Part shown: positions 17,416 to 26,504 of the stretch, one piece after another
Layout of the letters: each line of letters begins with the position of its first letter
How positions within the stretch are numbered: position 1 is the stretch's first letter
NCBI RefSeq assembly: GCF_014762745.1
Contig: NZ_JABURJ010000097.1
Span: forward strand, 1-35,836
Direction: 5' to 3'
Length of the DNA stretch: 35,836 bases
From: Kangiella sp.
GTDB taxonomy: Bacteria; Pseudomonadota; Gammaproteobacteria; Enterobacterales; Kangiellaceae
Translations under genes and position numbers: made by a program
Notes under the pieces: model-generated
The model's input: only the letters and a program-made list of their open reading frames with translations
Told to the model about the DNA's origin: nothing
Databases searched by the model: none

Positions 17416-17610
17416 CAACGTTTATCGTTGCCGACCAAATTCGCGCTCAATGGAGCTGATTCCGTTCTTCGTTGCGTATGCTTCATGCGCAAGCTCTGCT
17501 TTACCCAGTAAAGAGCAGGCTAACCCTTTAAATGGACGGCTTTCATCACAAGATAGTATGAATCCGTCTAAATGCTTTAGATTGAGGCTGCAAAACAAGT
17601 GTTGCACCTC
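17416..17610 (+). promoter_or_regulatory. Highly structured leader upstream of hpd
   Basis: The gap between phhA and hpd has no gene but carries five successive stem-loops. (1) CAACG/CGTTG at 17416-17430. (2) TTGCGTAT/ATGCGCAA at 17472-17492, with one G-U pair. (3) GC-CTGCT-TTAC/GTAA-AGCAG-GC at 17493-17520 with small bulges. (4) GACGG/CCGTC with inner TTCAT/ATGAA at 17535-17568. (5) GAGG-TGCAA/TTGCA-CCTC at 17584-17610 with one bulged C. The last hairpin ends 12 bases before the hpd ribosome site. I do not recognise a known riboswitch. It could be a cis-acting leader RNA or a copy of a dispersed repeat. Confidence 0.55.
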
Positions 17611-17634
17611 TTGACCAAATTCGAGGAGTCAAAC

Positions 17635-18696
17635 ATGACTGATACTACATTTAATCCACTAGGCACTGATGGTTTTGAGTTCGTTGAGTACACGGCACCA
17701 ACCGAAGAAGGTGTTAACAAATTAAAAGAATTATTCGAATTGCTGGGCTTTACAGAGATTGCCAAGCACAAATCTAAAAATGTTACCCTGTTCCGCCAGG
17801 GGGATATTAACTTTATCGTTAATGAAGAGCTTAACGGTTATTTCCATGAATTCAGTAAGCAACATGGCCCATGTGCGTGTGCTATGGCATGGCGTGTAGC
17901 CGATGCACAAAAAGCCTTTGATTATGCGGTAGAGAAGGGTGCCAAGCCTTTTGACCATGAAGAACACATGTCACATCCAGCGGTTTATGGTATAGGCGGC
18001 TCGGTGCTTTACTTCATCGACAAGTGGGGCAACAAGCCAAACAGTTTCTACGATGACGATTTTGAATATTATGAAGGTGTTGAGAAATTCCCTAAAGGCA
18101 AAGGCCTTCTAACTCTTGACCATCTGACTCATAACGTTAAGCGTGGTGGTATGGATGTTTGGGCAACTTTCTATGAAAACATCGCCAACTTCCGCGAAAT
18201 CCGCTACTTCGACATCAAAGGTAAGCAAACTGGCTTGTTCTCAAAAGCCATGACAGGCCCATGTAATAAGCTGCGTATTCCAATTAACGAATCTTCTGAC
18301 GAAAAGTCACAAATTGAAGAGTTCTTGAAAGAATATAACGGTGAAGGTATCCAGCACATCGCACTATCAACAGATGATATTTACCAAACTATCGAAGATT
18401 TACGTGCCGGTGGCATGAAGTTCATGGATACACCGGACACCTACTACGATATGATTCCAAAGCGTATTCCTGAGCATCATGAAGACGTTGATGTATTACG
18501 TAAAAACCGTATTTTGATTGATGGCTCATTGGATCATGAAGAAGGCATTTTGCTTCAGATCTTTACCAATACTGTGATTGGTCCAATCTTCTTTGAGATT
18601 ATTCAGCGTAAAGGTAACCAGGGCTTCGGAGAAGGTAACTTTAAAGCGCTATTTGAGTCGATTGAACTTGATCAGATCCAACGCGGAGTAATTTAA
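17635..18696 (+). CDS. hpd: 4-hydroxyphenylpyruvate dioxygenase
   Basis: This non-haem iron enzyme turns 4-hydroxyphenylpyruvate into homogentisate with loss of CO2. It is a 353-residue, two-domain vicinal-oxygen-chelate protein. The iron ligands from this start are His163 (LTLDHLTHNV), His241 (GIQHIALST) and Glu321 (FFEIIQRKG). The frame is open 12 codons further upstream, but the ATG at 17635 has the strong ribosome site GAGGAG 6 bases before it and gives the normal N terminus MTDTTFNPLGTDGFEFVEY. It starts the hpd-hmgA-fahA-maiA operon; hmgA begins one base after its stop. The long structured leader upstream suggests post-transcriptional or attenuation control. Confidence 0.97.
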   Translation: MTDTTFNPLGTDGFEFVEYTAPTEEGVNKLKELFELLGFTEIAKHKSKNVTLFRQGDINFIVNEELNGYFHEFSKQHGPCACAMAWRVADAQKAFDYAVEKGAKPFDHEEHMSHPAVYGIGGSVLYFIDKWGNKPNSFYDDDFEYYEGVEKFPKGKGLLTLDHLTHNVKRGGMDVWATFYENIANFREIRYFDIKGKQTGLFSKAMTGPCNKLRIPINESSDEKSQIEEFLKEYNGEGIQHIALSTDDIYQTIEDLRAGGMKFMDTPDTYYDMIPKRIPEHHEDVDVLRKNRILIDGSLDHEEGILLQIFTNTVIGPIFFEIIQRKGNQGFGEGNFKALFESIELDQIQRGVI

Positions 18697-18697
18697 G

Positions 18698-19828
18698 ATG
18701 CGTAAATGGATTGCATTTCCTCATAAGGAAGGAACCATTTCACGCCAGGCGCATGCGGATTTGCCTGAAGAGGCAATCTACGAGCGCGAAGCCGGACGAA
18801 GTGGTTTCTTCGGTCCAACGGCGCACTTTCATCATAAACGTGCGCCAACCTCGTGGGAAAAATGGGAAGGTCCATTACGCCCACGTGCGTTTGACTTGAA
18901 TGATCTCGACAAGGCGAGCCTCTCGCCTTGGAGTGCCAAAGAATTATTGCATAACGCCAGCTGTAAATTTCGTATCTGGGAGTGCGCTGAAGCTATGCCA
19001 GCTTTGGCACGAAATGGCGATGGTGATGAGTTACTTTTTATCCACAAGGGTAAAGGTGATTTGTTCTGCGATTATGGGCATATGGAAATACGCGATGGTG
19101 ACTATGTGGTTATCCCGCGCGGAACCATGTGGCGTCTTGAACCGCATGAGCCGATGACTATGCTGTTAATCGAGGCGACTAACGATAGCTATCAACTGCC
19201 TGAAAAAGGCCTGGTTGGTCCGCAGGCGATTTTCGATCCGGCGATGCTGGATGTGCCAAGCGTTAACGAGAAATTTTTGGCACAACAGGATGACAAGCCA
19301 TGGTCGGTAGAAATCAAACGACGTGAACAAATTTCGAAAGTTCATTTCAACTATTCGCCGCTGGATGCGATCGGTTGGCACGGTGACTTGTCGGTTGTGC
19401 GCATTAACTGGCGTGACATTCGTCCATTGATGTCACATCGTTATCATTTGCCACCTTCTGCGCACACCACCTTTGTCGCCAGTCGTTTTGTGATTTGTAC
19501 TTTTGTACCGCGTCCGATCGAGTCGGATCCTGGTGCATTAAAAGTACCTTTCTACCATAACAATGATGACTTTGATGAAGTGATTTTCTATCACGCAGGT
19601 GATTTCTTCAGCCGCGATAATATTGATGCAGGTATGGTCACATTCCACCCATCTGGCTTTACTCATGGCCCACATCCAAAAGCCTTCGAGGCAGGGCGCA
19701 AGTACGCCAAGAAAGAAACTGATGAAGTGGCGGTAATGATTGACACGCGTGATGCGCTGGAAGTTTCCGATGCGATGAGCAGTGTGGAGAATGAAAATTA
19801 TTGCAATAGCTGGAAAGCAAGCAAATAA
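18698..19828 (+). CDS. hmgA: Homogentisate 1,2-dioxygenase
   Basis: The enzyme cleaves the ring of homogentisate to give maleylacetoacetate, using Fe(II). The 376-residue protein is the shorter bacterial form (the human type is about 445). A cupin core is visible. Probable iron ligands are His287 (FYHNND), Glu294 (FDEVIFY) and His323 (SGFTHGPHPKAFE). The start ATG is one base after the hpd stop, with GGAG inside the end of hpd, so translation is likely coupled. It is followed after 47 bases by fahA. Confidence 0.94.
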   Translation: MRKWIAFPHKEGTISRQAHADLPEEAIYEREAGRSGFFGPTAHFHHKRAPTSWEKWEGPLRPRAFDLNDLDKASLSPWSAKELLHNASCKFRIWECAEAMPALARNGDGDELLFIHKGKGDLFCDYGHMEIRDGDYVVIPRGTMWRLEPHEPMTMLLIEATNDSYQLPEKGLVGPQAIFDPAMLDVPSVNEKFLAQQDDKPWSVEIKRREQISKVHFNYSPLDAIGWHGDLSVVRINWRDIRPLMSHRYHLPPSAHTTFVASRFVICTFVPRPIESDPGALKVPFYHNNDDFDEVIFYHAGDFFSRDNIDAGMVTFHPSGFTHGPHPKAFEAGRKYAKKETDEVAVMIDTRDALEVSDAMSSVENENYCNSWKASK

Positions 19829-19875
19829 AGTCATCCGCATCATTTAATTGATTTGAAAGAATTTAGGAAGAGATA

Positions 19876-20865
19876 ATGAAATTAGCAACTTTAAAAGATG
19901 GCTCAAGAGATGGCCAGTTAGTCGTAGTTAGTCGTGATTTAACGCGTGCTGTAAAGCCTAGTTTTGTAAAAACCATGCAGGCTGCGTTAGATGATTGGGA
20001 TAACTTCAAACCACAGCTTGAGTTGTTGTACGCCGATCTTAACGAAGGCAAGGCAACTGATGCTTTTGAATTTGATCAGGCAGCCTGTGAATCACCACTA
20101 CCTCGCGCCTATCAATGGGCAGATGGAAGTGCATATGTGAATCACGTTGAGCTGGTTCGTAAAGCTCGCGGCGCTGAAATGCCAGAGTCATTCTGGACTG
20201 ACCCATTAATGTATCAAGGTGGTAGCGATACTTTCCTTGGACCACGTGAAAATATCAGAATGGCCAGCGAAGAGTATGGTATTGATATGGAAGCGGAAGT
20301 CGCCGTAATTACAGGCGACGTGCCAATGGGTGCTACCGCTGAGCAAGCGGAAAAAGAAATTCGTTTATTGATGACAGTAAATGATGTGTCGTTGCGTAAT
20401 CTGATTCCTGGCGAACTTGCTAAAGGTTTTGGTTTCTTTCAGTCAAAACCATCATCAGCGTTTTCTCCTGTAGCAGTAACTCCAGATGAACTTGGCGACA
20501 AATGGGATGGCAAGAAGGTTTATCTCCCACTCGTCACTCACCTCAACGACAAGCTTCTTGGTAAACCAGAGTGTGGTGTCGATATGGTCTTTGACTTCCC
20601 AACCTTAGTAGCCCATGCAGCGAAAACACGTCCATTAAGCGCCGGCACAATCGTTGGCTCTGGTACTATTTCAAACAAAGACCAGTCTACCGGTTCATCA
20701 TGCCTGGCTGAAGTTCGCATGTTAGAAATTATTGCCGACGGCAAACCATCGACACCATTCATGCAATTTGGTGATCGTGTGACCATCGAAATGTTTGACG
20801 CTAATGGCGACAGTATCTTTGGTCAAATCAATCAGGTAGTTGAAAAGTATCAACCTGAAGGCTAA
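19876..20865 (+). CDS. fahA: Fumarylacetoacetate hydrolase family protein
   Basis: It hydrolyses fumarylacetoacetate to fumarate and acetoacetate, the last step of tyrosine breakdown. The protein has 329 residues, the short bacterial type rather than the 420-residue animal type. The FAH fold metal ligands appear as Glu139 and Glu141 (IDMEAEVAVITGDV) and Asp170 (TVNDVSLRN). Other family blocks are FQSKPSSAFSPVAVTP and GTIVGSGTISNKD. Its place between hmgA and maiA makes this substrate the most likely within a family that also includes other beta-diketone hydrolases. A GGAAGAG ribosome site precedes the ATG. Confidence 0.93.
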   Translation: MKLATLKDGSRDGQLVVVSRDLTRAVKPSFVKTMQAALDDWDNFKPQLELLYADLNEGKATDAFEFDQAACESPLPRAYQWADGSAYVNHVELVRKARGAEMPESFWTDPLMYQGGSDTFLGPRENIRMASEEYGIDMEAEVAVITGDVPMGATAEQAEKEIRLLMTVNDVSLRNLIPGELAKGFGFFQSKPSSAFSPVAVTPDELGDKWDGKKVYLPLVTHLNDKLLGKPECGVDMVFDFPTLVAHAAKTRPLSAGTIVGSGTISNKDQSTGSSCLAEVRMLEIIADGKPSTPFMQFGDRVTIEMFDANGDSIFGQINQVVEKYQPEG

Positions 20866-20881
20866 TTGAAGGAGAGGGTTT

Positions 20882-21529
20882 ATGCTGAAATTGTATAGTT
20901 ACTGGCGTTCAACGGCAGCTTATCGAGTCCGCATTGCATTAAATGTAAAGCGCCTGTCTTATCAAATGATACCTGTTCATTTAGTGAAAGATGGTGGTGA
21001 GCAGCATAAACCCGAATACCGCGAGCGAAACCCACAAGGGCTTGTTCCCCTGTTAGATGACAATGGCAAGCTTCTAAGCCAGTCGATGGCTATCTGTGAG
21101 TATCTGGATGAAGTTTACGATGGTCCCAAGCTGCTTCCGGATGAACCTTTTCTCAAAGCCAAAGTCAGAAGCCTTTGTCAGGTCATTGCCTGTGACATTC
21201 ATCCTATCGACAACTTAAGAGTACTTAAGTATTTGAAAGGTGAACTTAAAGTCAGTGATGAGGACAAAGATAAATGGTACGCCCACTGGATCCATGAGGG
21301 CTTTAGAGCAATTGAGAAAGAATTGCACAGTTACAGCGAGCAGGGACCATTTGCTTTTGGCGAGCAACTGACATTAGCAGATGCCTTTATTGTTGGCCAA
21401 ATGTACAATGCCAGACGCTTTAATGTCGATTTAACGGATTATCCGCGGTTGGTAGAGATTGAACAACACTGTTTAACTCTGGATGCATTTAAAGACGCCA
21501 AGCCAGAATCGCAACCTGACGCTGAATAA
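20882..21529 (+). CDS. maiA: Maleylacetoacetate isomerase
   Basis: A glutathione S-transferase of zeta class that isomerises maleylacetoacetate to fumarylacetoacetate with glutathione. The 215 residues match the family. The active-site region reads YSYWRSTAAYRVRIALN, the gammaproteobacterial variant of the SSCxxxRVRIAL motif, with Ser10/Thr11 at the glutathione thiolate. The N-terminal thioredoxin-like half (NPQGLVPLLDD, LSQSMAICEYLDE) and helical C-terminal half (FAFGEQLTLADAFIVGQMYNA) are both complete. It lies 16 bases after fahA with ribosome site AAGGAGAGG. Confidence 0.96.
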   Translation: MLKLYSYWRSTAAYRVRIALNVKRLSYQMIPVHLVKDGGEQHKPEYRERNPQGLVPLLDDNGKLLSQSMAICEYLDEVYDGPKLLPDEPFLKAKVRSLCQVIACDIHPIDNLRVLKYLKGELKVSDEDKDKWYAHWIHEGFRAIEKELHSYSEQGPFAFGEQLTLADAFIVGQMYNARRFNVDLTDYPRLVEIEQHCLTLDAFKDAKPESQPDAE

Positions 21530-21587
21530 CATTAGCGATAAAGCAACGCTTTGATAACACAAAATTCTTCAATATAAGAGAAACAGA

Positions 21588-22853
21588 ATGAAACAACAGC
21601 AATTTAAGAAAACTTTACTTGTGTCATTACTCACAATAACTAGTGGTGTAGCATTGTCAGCCCCTTATGACATAGTAGATTTAGGTGGCTTAGAAGGTAG
21701 CTACAGCGTTGCTTATGATATCAATGAGCAGGGTATTGCTGTTGGTACAGCTAATGGTCCACTGATTGATGAAGATGGTGATAGGGAGTTTTATTCTCAT
21801 GCTACTAAATTCCAGGATGGAGCAAATGAAGATTTAGGTGTTTTACCAGACGGGGACTTGAGTGAGGCTCTAGGAATTAATTCGTCCGGTGTTGCGGTTG
21901 GATTTGCCAATGTGTTAACAGAAATAGAACAAGAAGATGGCACTACTCTTGTTGCAGAGAGTAACTTTGCAGTAATATTCGATGGCTCTGTTAATAAGTT
22001 AGTCGAAAAAGAAAATCTATCAGGCACACGTGCTTACGATATTAACGATAACGGGATTGTTATTGGGCACGGTCGTTTTGATGTTGACCCAGAAGATGAT
22101 AACAACCCTGTAGATAGAGGCTTTATCTACAATAATAATGACCAGTCTTATTTTATGGTTCCGTCTCTAGCTGATGAAGCTACAAGAGCATCCTACCTAA
22201 CGGCCATTAATGAAACCGGTAAAGCCATTGGCTTTTCTGATGCTAAAATTCCAGATACAGAACAATACACGATCCAGTCTTTCATCGTAGATACTACTGA
22301 TAACAATAATATTATTGAACTACCTACAAAAGACGATAGAGCTACTTTTGCCCACGATATTAATATTCATGATGAAGTTGTGGGAAGCATTTATATTTCT
22401 GGTAGTAGGAATAACCAGGAAGCTTTTTATTATGATGCACAAAGTGGCTCCGGTGAGTTAACATTCCTTGGGTTCTTTCGTAATGACTTTACAGATTCCA
22501 GAGCAAGAGCTATCAATGATAATGGTCAAATTGTAGGTCGTGCTTTAGTTTCGGTTCCTACACTGGAGGAGCATGCTGCATTCATATACGAAGAGAATGA
22601 GATGAAGAATCTTAATGAGCTGATTCCTTGCGATAGTGGGTGGAAATTAACTGAAGCCACTGACATCAATAATGCAGGTCAGATTGTTGGCTTTGGCGTG
22701 AAGGATGGAGAAGTAAGAGCATTTAGATTAGACCCTACTGGTGGCGCAGTTGAAACCTGTGAATCAGAGGATGAGCCAAAGTCCGGCGGTGGCAGTGTTC
22801 CATTACTGATGCTTGTTTTACTTGGTCTCTTTGCATTAAGAAGGGAAAAGTAG
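21588..22853 (+). CDS. HAF-repeat secreted protein with GlyGly-CTERM tail
   Basis: A 421-residue exported protein of unknown function (HAF repeat / DUF3466-like). The signal peptide is about residues 1-25 (ending LSA-PYDIV). Seven repeats of the form A-x-x-I-N-x-x-G-x-x-V-G-x begin near residues 42, 94, 149, 205, 256, 307 and 357, about 52 apart, which would suit a seven-bladed propeller. Cys348 and Cys391 could form a disulfide. The tail (399-421) is S-GGG-S, a hydrophobic helix and RREK, the GlyGly-CTERM signal recognised by rhombosortase. The protein is therefore probably cut at the inner membrane and passed to the type II secretion route or surface. It starts 58 bases after maiA and ends in a strong terminator, so it may be on the same transcript; no role in tyrosine breakdown is apparent. 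Confidence 0.85.
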   Translation: MKQQQFKKTLLVSLLTITSGVALSAPYDIVDLGGLEGSYSVAYDINEQGIAVGTANGPLIDEDGDREFYSHATKFQDGANEDLGVLPDGDLSEALGINSSGVAVGFANVLTEIEQEDGTTLVAESNFAVIFDGSVNKLVEKENLSGTRAYDINDNGIVIGHGRFDVDPEDDNNPVDRGFIYNNNDQSYFMVPSLADEATRASYLTAINETGKAIGFSDAKIPDTEQYTIQSFIVDTTDNNNIIELPTKDDRATFAHDINIHDEVVGSIYISGSRNNQEAFYYDAQSGSGELTFLGFFRNDFTDSRARAINDNGQIVGRALVSVPTLEEHAAFIYEENEMKNLNELIPCDSGWKLTEATDINNAGQIVGFGVKDGEVRAFRLDPTGGAVETCESEDEPKSGGGSVPLLMLVLLGLFALRREK

Positions 22854-22875
22854 GAAGTCATTAGACATTAAAGAT

Positions 22876-22904
22876 AAAAAAAGCGGCAAATAGCCGCTTT
22901 TTTT
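22876..22904. terminator. Bidirectional terminator
   Basis: AAAAAAAGCGGC (22876-22887) and GCCGCTTTTTTT (22893-22904) flank a five-base loop. The A and T runs make it work in both directions, between the HAF-repeat gene and the convergent ETF-QO gene. Confidence 0.93.
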
Positions 22905-22919
22905 GTGCCCGATACCAAA

Positions 22920-24575
22920 TTACATGTTTGGATAGTTTGGACCGCCAGTTCCTTCTGGTGTCACCCAGTTGATATTTTGGCTTGGATCCTTGATATCACA
23001 AGTTTTACAGTGCACGCAGTTCTGTGCATTGATCACAAACTTTGGATTGTTGCCGTCATCATCACGAACCACTTCGTAAACTCCGGCAGGACAGTAACGC
23101 TGGGCCGGCTCGTCATATTTCTCAAGGTTAACCTCAATTGGGATGGAAGGATCTTTTAGCTGTAGATGCACCGGTTGATCTTCTTCGTGATTGGTGTTGG
23201 ACACGAATACTGACGACAGCTTATCAAATGATAACTTGCCATCTGGTTTTGGATAATTAATTTTCTTGCACTCAGAAGCCTGTTTCAACTGGGCAAAATC
23301 TGGCTCAGGATCACGGAAAGTCCAAGGTAGTTTGCCATTAAAAATATTGAGATCAATGAATGCGTAAGCAGAGCCTAACAGGTTACCCCACTTATGCTGT
23401 GCTGGGCCAAAGTTACGTTGGGTATGTAGCTCTTTCCATGCCCATGAGCTCTTATAATTTTCGGCGTATTCAGTCAGATCGTCATTAGCTCGTTCATTGG
23501 TAATGGCGGCCATCACCGTTTCTGCGGCAATCATACCTGACTTCATGGCGGTATGAGAGCCTTTAATCTTGGCGAAATTTAAGGTACCGGCATCATCACC
23601 AATCAACAGGCCTCCTGGGAATGACATTTTAGGCTGCGACTGCAAACCGCCCTTTGTAATCGCGCGTGCACCATAAGAAATTCGCTCGCCACCTTCAAGA
23701 TATTGCTTGATAACCGACTGGTGCTTGTAGCGTTGGAATTCATCAAAGGGACTAACGTGTGGATTGGAGTAAGACAAGTCGGTAATCAATCCAACAACTA
23801 CTTGATTGTCTTCAATATGGTACATGAAACCACCACCGGCAGAACCTGACTCCTTTAAAGGCCAGCCCGCGGTATGCACTACCAATCCCTGTTTATGCTG
23901 TTCGGCTGGAACTTTCCACAACTCCTTGATGCCAATGCCGTAATGCTGAGGGTCTTTGCCTTCATCAAGCTTGTATTTGGCAATCAGTTCTTTGCCAAGA
24001 TGGCCACGACAGCCTTCTGCGAATAATGTGTACTTTGCATGTAGCTCCATGCCCGGCATATAACTGTCTTTCTTTTCGCCATCGCGCCCAATGCCCATAT
24101 CTCCAGTGGCAATACCTTTAACTGAACCATCCTCATGATAAAGCACTTCAGATGCAGCGAACCCTGGAAAAATCTCAACGCCCAGGGCTTCGGCCTGCTC
24201 GGCTAGCCAGCGGCAAACATTGCCAAGGCTGACAATATAGTTACCGTTATTGTGCATGGTTTTAGGGGCAAAGAAGTTTGGGATTTTGATGGATTTGTCC
24301 TGACCTCTAAAGAGGTAGATATTATCTTCTGACACCTTGGTCAACAGGGGAGCGTTTTTTTCCTGCCAGTCAGGAATGAGTTCGTTGAGAGCTGTCGGTT
24401 CAAAGACAGCCCCAGACAGGATATGTGCACCGACTTCGGAGCCTTTTTCAACCACACAGACCATCAAATCCTGGTCATTGTCTGCTGCCAGCTGGCGAAG
24501 ACGAATCGCGGCTGATAGACCCGCAGGGCCGGCACCAACGATTACGACATCAAACTCCATAAATTCACGTTCCAC
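22920..24575 (-). CDS. etfQO: Electron transfer flavoprotein-ubiquinone oxidoreductase
   Basis: This inner-membrane-attached flavoprotein passes electrons from reduced ETF to ubiquinone. The 551 residues match the family. The FAD-binding glycine motif VVIVGAGPAGLSAAIRL is at about 10-26, a second FAD block reads GGLLIGDDAGTLNF, and the C-terminal [4Fe-4S] site is Cys495, Cys520, Cys523 and Cys526 (CPAGVYEVV, CVHCKTCDIKDP). The start is a GTG at 24575 with a strong ribosome site AAGGGGAG 6 bases upstream; an internal ATG five codons later is the alternative. It is divergent from etfBA, so the whole ETF chain is encoded here. Confidence 0.97.
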   Translation of the reverse strand: MEREFMEFDVVIVGAGPAGLSAAIRLRQLAADNDQDLMVCVVEKGSEVGAHILSGAVFEPTALNELIPDWQEKNAPLLTKVSEDNIYLFRGQDKSIKIPNFFAPKTMHNNGNYIVSLGNVCRWLAEQAEALGVEIFPGFAASEVLYHEDGSVKGIATGDMGIGRDGEKKDSYMPGMELHAKYTLFAEGCRGHLGKELIAKYKLDEGKDPQHYGIGIKELWKVPAEQHKQGLVVHTAGWPLKESGSAGGGFMYHIEDNQVVVGLITDLSYSNPHVSPFDEFQRYKHQSVIKQYLEGGERISYGARAITKGGLQSQPKMSFPGGLLIGDDAGTLNFAKIKGSHTAMKSGMIAAETVMAAITNERANDDLTEYAENYKSSWAWKELHTQRNFGPAQHKWGNLLGSAYAFIDLNIFNGKLPWTFRDPEPDFAQLKQASECKKINYPKPDGKLSFDKLSSVFVSNTNHEEDQPVHLQLKDPSIPIEVNLEKYDEPAQRYCPAGVYEVVRDDDGNNPKFVINAQNCVHCKTCDIKDPSQNINWVTPEGTGGPNYPNM

Positions 24576-24607
24576 TTAATTCTCCCCTTATCTGTTTTTT
24601 TACTCAA

Positions 24608-24660
24608 AAACGGTTAAAATCTGTTCAAAATTGGCTCAAATTGACCGTTTACTATTGACC
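24608..24660. promoter_or_regulatory. Repeat-rich control region between ETF-QO and etfB
   Basis: The 181-base gap holds an inverted repeat AAACGGT (24608-24614) / ACCGTTT (24644-24650), a near direct repeat TCAAAATTG (24625-24633) / TCAAATTG (24636-24643), and TTGACC twice (24641-24646 and 24655-24660). This could be a regulator site shared by the two divergent units. I cannot assign firm -10 elements. Confidence 0.35.
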
Positions 24661-24756
24661 TTAAGGCCTTAAAACGTCACCATTGCGGCCTATTTTACTA
24701 AAGATAGGCGCTCCAGTCGTCTATATCTGGCGAAATTATACATAGATAGGGTTTTC

Positions 24757-25506
24757 ATGAAAATTCTCGTTGCAATAAAACGTGTTATTGATGCGAATGT
24801 TAAGGTTCGTGTTAAGGCGGACAACACTGGCGTTGAAACTGCCAATGTAAAAATGTCCATGAATCCATTCTGTGAGATTGCTGTCGAAGAAGCTGTACGC
24901 CTGAAAGAAAAGGGCGTAGCTAGCGAAGTGATTGCAGTTTCAATTGGCACCCAGCAGTGCCAGGAAAGCTTACGTACAGCTCTAGCTCTAGGTGCTGATC
25001 GCGCTATTTTGGTTAAGTCTGAAGATGAGCTTGAGCCATTAGCGGTTGCTAAAGTCCTGAAGACAGTTGTTGAAAAAGAGCAGCCAGAAATGGTGCTTCT
25101 TGGTAAACAGTCAATTGATGGTGATAACAACCAAACTGGCCAGATGCTTGGTGCATTACTTGGCTGGGGGCAGGGTACCTTTGCTTCAAAAGTTGAAGTT
25201 GCTGATGGTAAAGCTCAGGTAACTCGTGAGATTGATGGTGGTCTGCAAACCTTGTCGGTCAAAATGCCAGCGATTATCACAACCGACTTACGCTTGAATG
25301 AGCCACGCTTTGCCTCTCTTCCAAATATTATGAAAGCAAAACGTAAGCCGCTTGATGAGCTTGCGATTGCTGACCTTGGTGTTGATGTGGCACCACGCAC
25401 AGAGACACTAAAAGTGGAAAACCCACCAGCACGCAAAGAAGGTATCAAAGTTGAAACTGTTGCTGAGTTGGTTGATAAATTAAAAAATGAAGCGAAGGTG
25501 ATCTAA
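24757..25506 (+). CDS. etfB: Electron transfer flavoprotein, beta subunit
   Basis: EtfB pairs with EtfA to make the soluble FAD/AMP heterodimer that collects electrons from acyl-CoA and other dehydrogenases and hands them to ETF-QO. The 249 residues are the usual length. Family features are the N terminus [14 protein letters not shown], the conserved [18 protein letters not shown], the AMP-site loop [17 protein letters not shown], and the signature [22 protein letters not shown]. An AGGG ribosome site lies 6 bases upstream. Its stop overlaps the etfA ATG (TAATG). Confidence 0.97.
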   Translation: MKILVAIKRVIDANVKVRVKADNTGVETANVKMSMNPFCEIAVEEAVRLKEKGVASEVIAVSIGTQQCQESLRTALALGADRAILVKSEDELEPLAVAKVLKTVVEKEQPEMVLLGKQSIDGDNNQTGQMLGALLGWGQGTFASKVEVADGKAQVTREIDGGLQTLSVKMPAIITTDLRLNEPRFASLPNIMKAKRKPLDELAIADLGVDVAPRTETLKVENPPARKEGIKVETVAELVDKLKNEAKVI

Positions 25507-26435
25507 TGGCCACTTTAATCATTGCAGAACACAATAACAGCCAATTGCAGGCTGCTACTTTTAATACCATCGCTGCCGCAAAACAACTTTCAGGCGAAAC
25601 TGTAGTTTTAGTAGCAGGTCATAATTGCCAGTCAGTAGCTGATGAAGCAGCGAAAGCAGAAGGCGTCGATAAAGTTCTTTTGGCAGAAGCTGAGCATTAT
25701 GCACACTTGCTAGCAGAAGACTTGGACAAATTGGTTGTTGAGCAAGCGGAGAACTTTACTCATATTCTTGCGCCAGCAACGACTTTCGGTAAAAACATTG
25801 CTCCTCGTATCGCTGCACTACTGGATGTTCAACAAATTTCGGACATTATTGCGATAGAAGGTGATGATACTTTCAAACGTCCAGTGTATGCCGGTAATGC
25901 AATCGCTACTGTAAAAAGTAACGATAACAAAAAAGTCATCACTGTGCGTGCAACAGCATTTGACGCTTTGTCGCATGAAGGCGGTTCAGCTTCTGTTGAG
26001 TCAATTGGCACCACAGAGCACGGTGCTTTAGTTGATTATGTCGGTGAAGAATTGACTGAGTCTGAGCGCCCTGAGTTAACCTCTGCCAAAGTCATCGTTT
26101 CAGGTGGTCGTGGTATGGGTAGCGGTGAAAACTTCGCCATGCTTGAGCAATTAGCTGATAAATTAGGCGCAGCAGTTGGCGCATCGCGTGCAGCAGTAGA
26201 TGCAGGTTTTGTGCCAAATGATTATCAGGTTGGTCAAACTGGTAAAATTGTTGCTCCAGAACTTTATATCGCTGTTGGTATTTCTGGTGCCATCCAGCAT
26301 CTGGCAGGTATGAAAGATTCCAAAGTGATTGTTGCTATTAACAAAGATGAAGAGGCTCCAATCTTCCAGGTCGCTGACTATGGATTGGTAGCTGACTTAT
26401 TTAAAGTGATTCCAGAATTGATCGAGTCACTGTAA
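25506..26435 (+). CDS. etfA: Electron transfer flavoprotein, alpha subunit
   Basis: EtfA carries most of the FAD site of ETF. The 309 residues match the family. The C-terminal FAD domain is clear: [60 protein letters not shown] and the end block [20 protein letters not shown]. The ATG overlaps the etfB stop by one base, a sign of coupled synthesis of the two subunits in equal amounts. A terminator follows. Confidence 0.97.
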   Translation: MATLIIAEHNNSQLQAATFNTIAAAKQLSGETVVLVAGHNCQSVADEAAKAEGVDKVLLAEAEHYAHLLAEDLDKLVVEQAENFTHILAPATTFGKNIAPRIAALLDVQQISDIIAIEGDDTFKRPVYAGNAIATVKSNDNKKVITVRATAFDALSHEGGSASVESIGTTEHGALVDYVGEELTESERPELTSAKVIVSGGRGMGSGENFAMLEQLADKLGAAVGASRAAVDAGFVPNDYQVGQTGKIVAPELYIAVGISGAIQHLAGMKDSKVIVAINKDEEAPIFQVADYGLVADLFKVIPELIESL

Positions 26436-26452
26436 ATAAAAGCTGAAATCAT

Positions 26453-26480
26453 AAAAAAACCGCCAAACGGCGGTTTTTTT
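26453..26480. terminator. Bidirectional terminator after etfA
   Basis: ACCGCC (26459-26464) and GGCGGT (26469-26474) form the stem around an AAAC loop, flanked by an A run and a T run. It serves etfBA and the convergent DUF1338 gene. Confidence 0.92.
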
Positions 26481-26504
26481 ATGCGTGCCTATTAGCGCGA
26501 AGAA

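Noticed and set aside
17422-17607. 61-codon frame on the minus strand in the hpd leader
   Set aside because: It covers the hairpin array exactly, has no ribosome site and no recognisable family; it is better explained by the palindromic structure.
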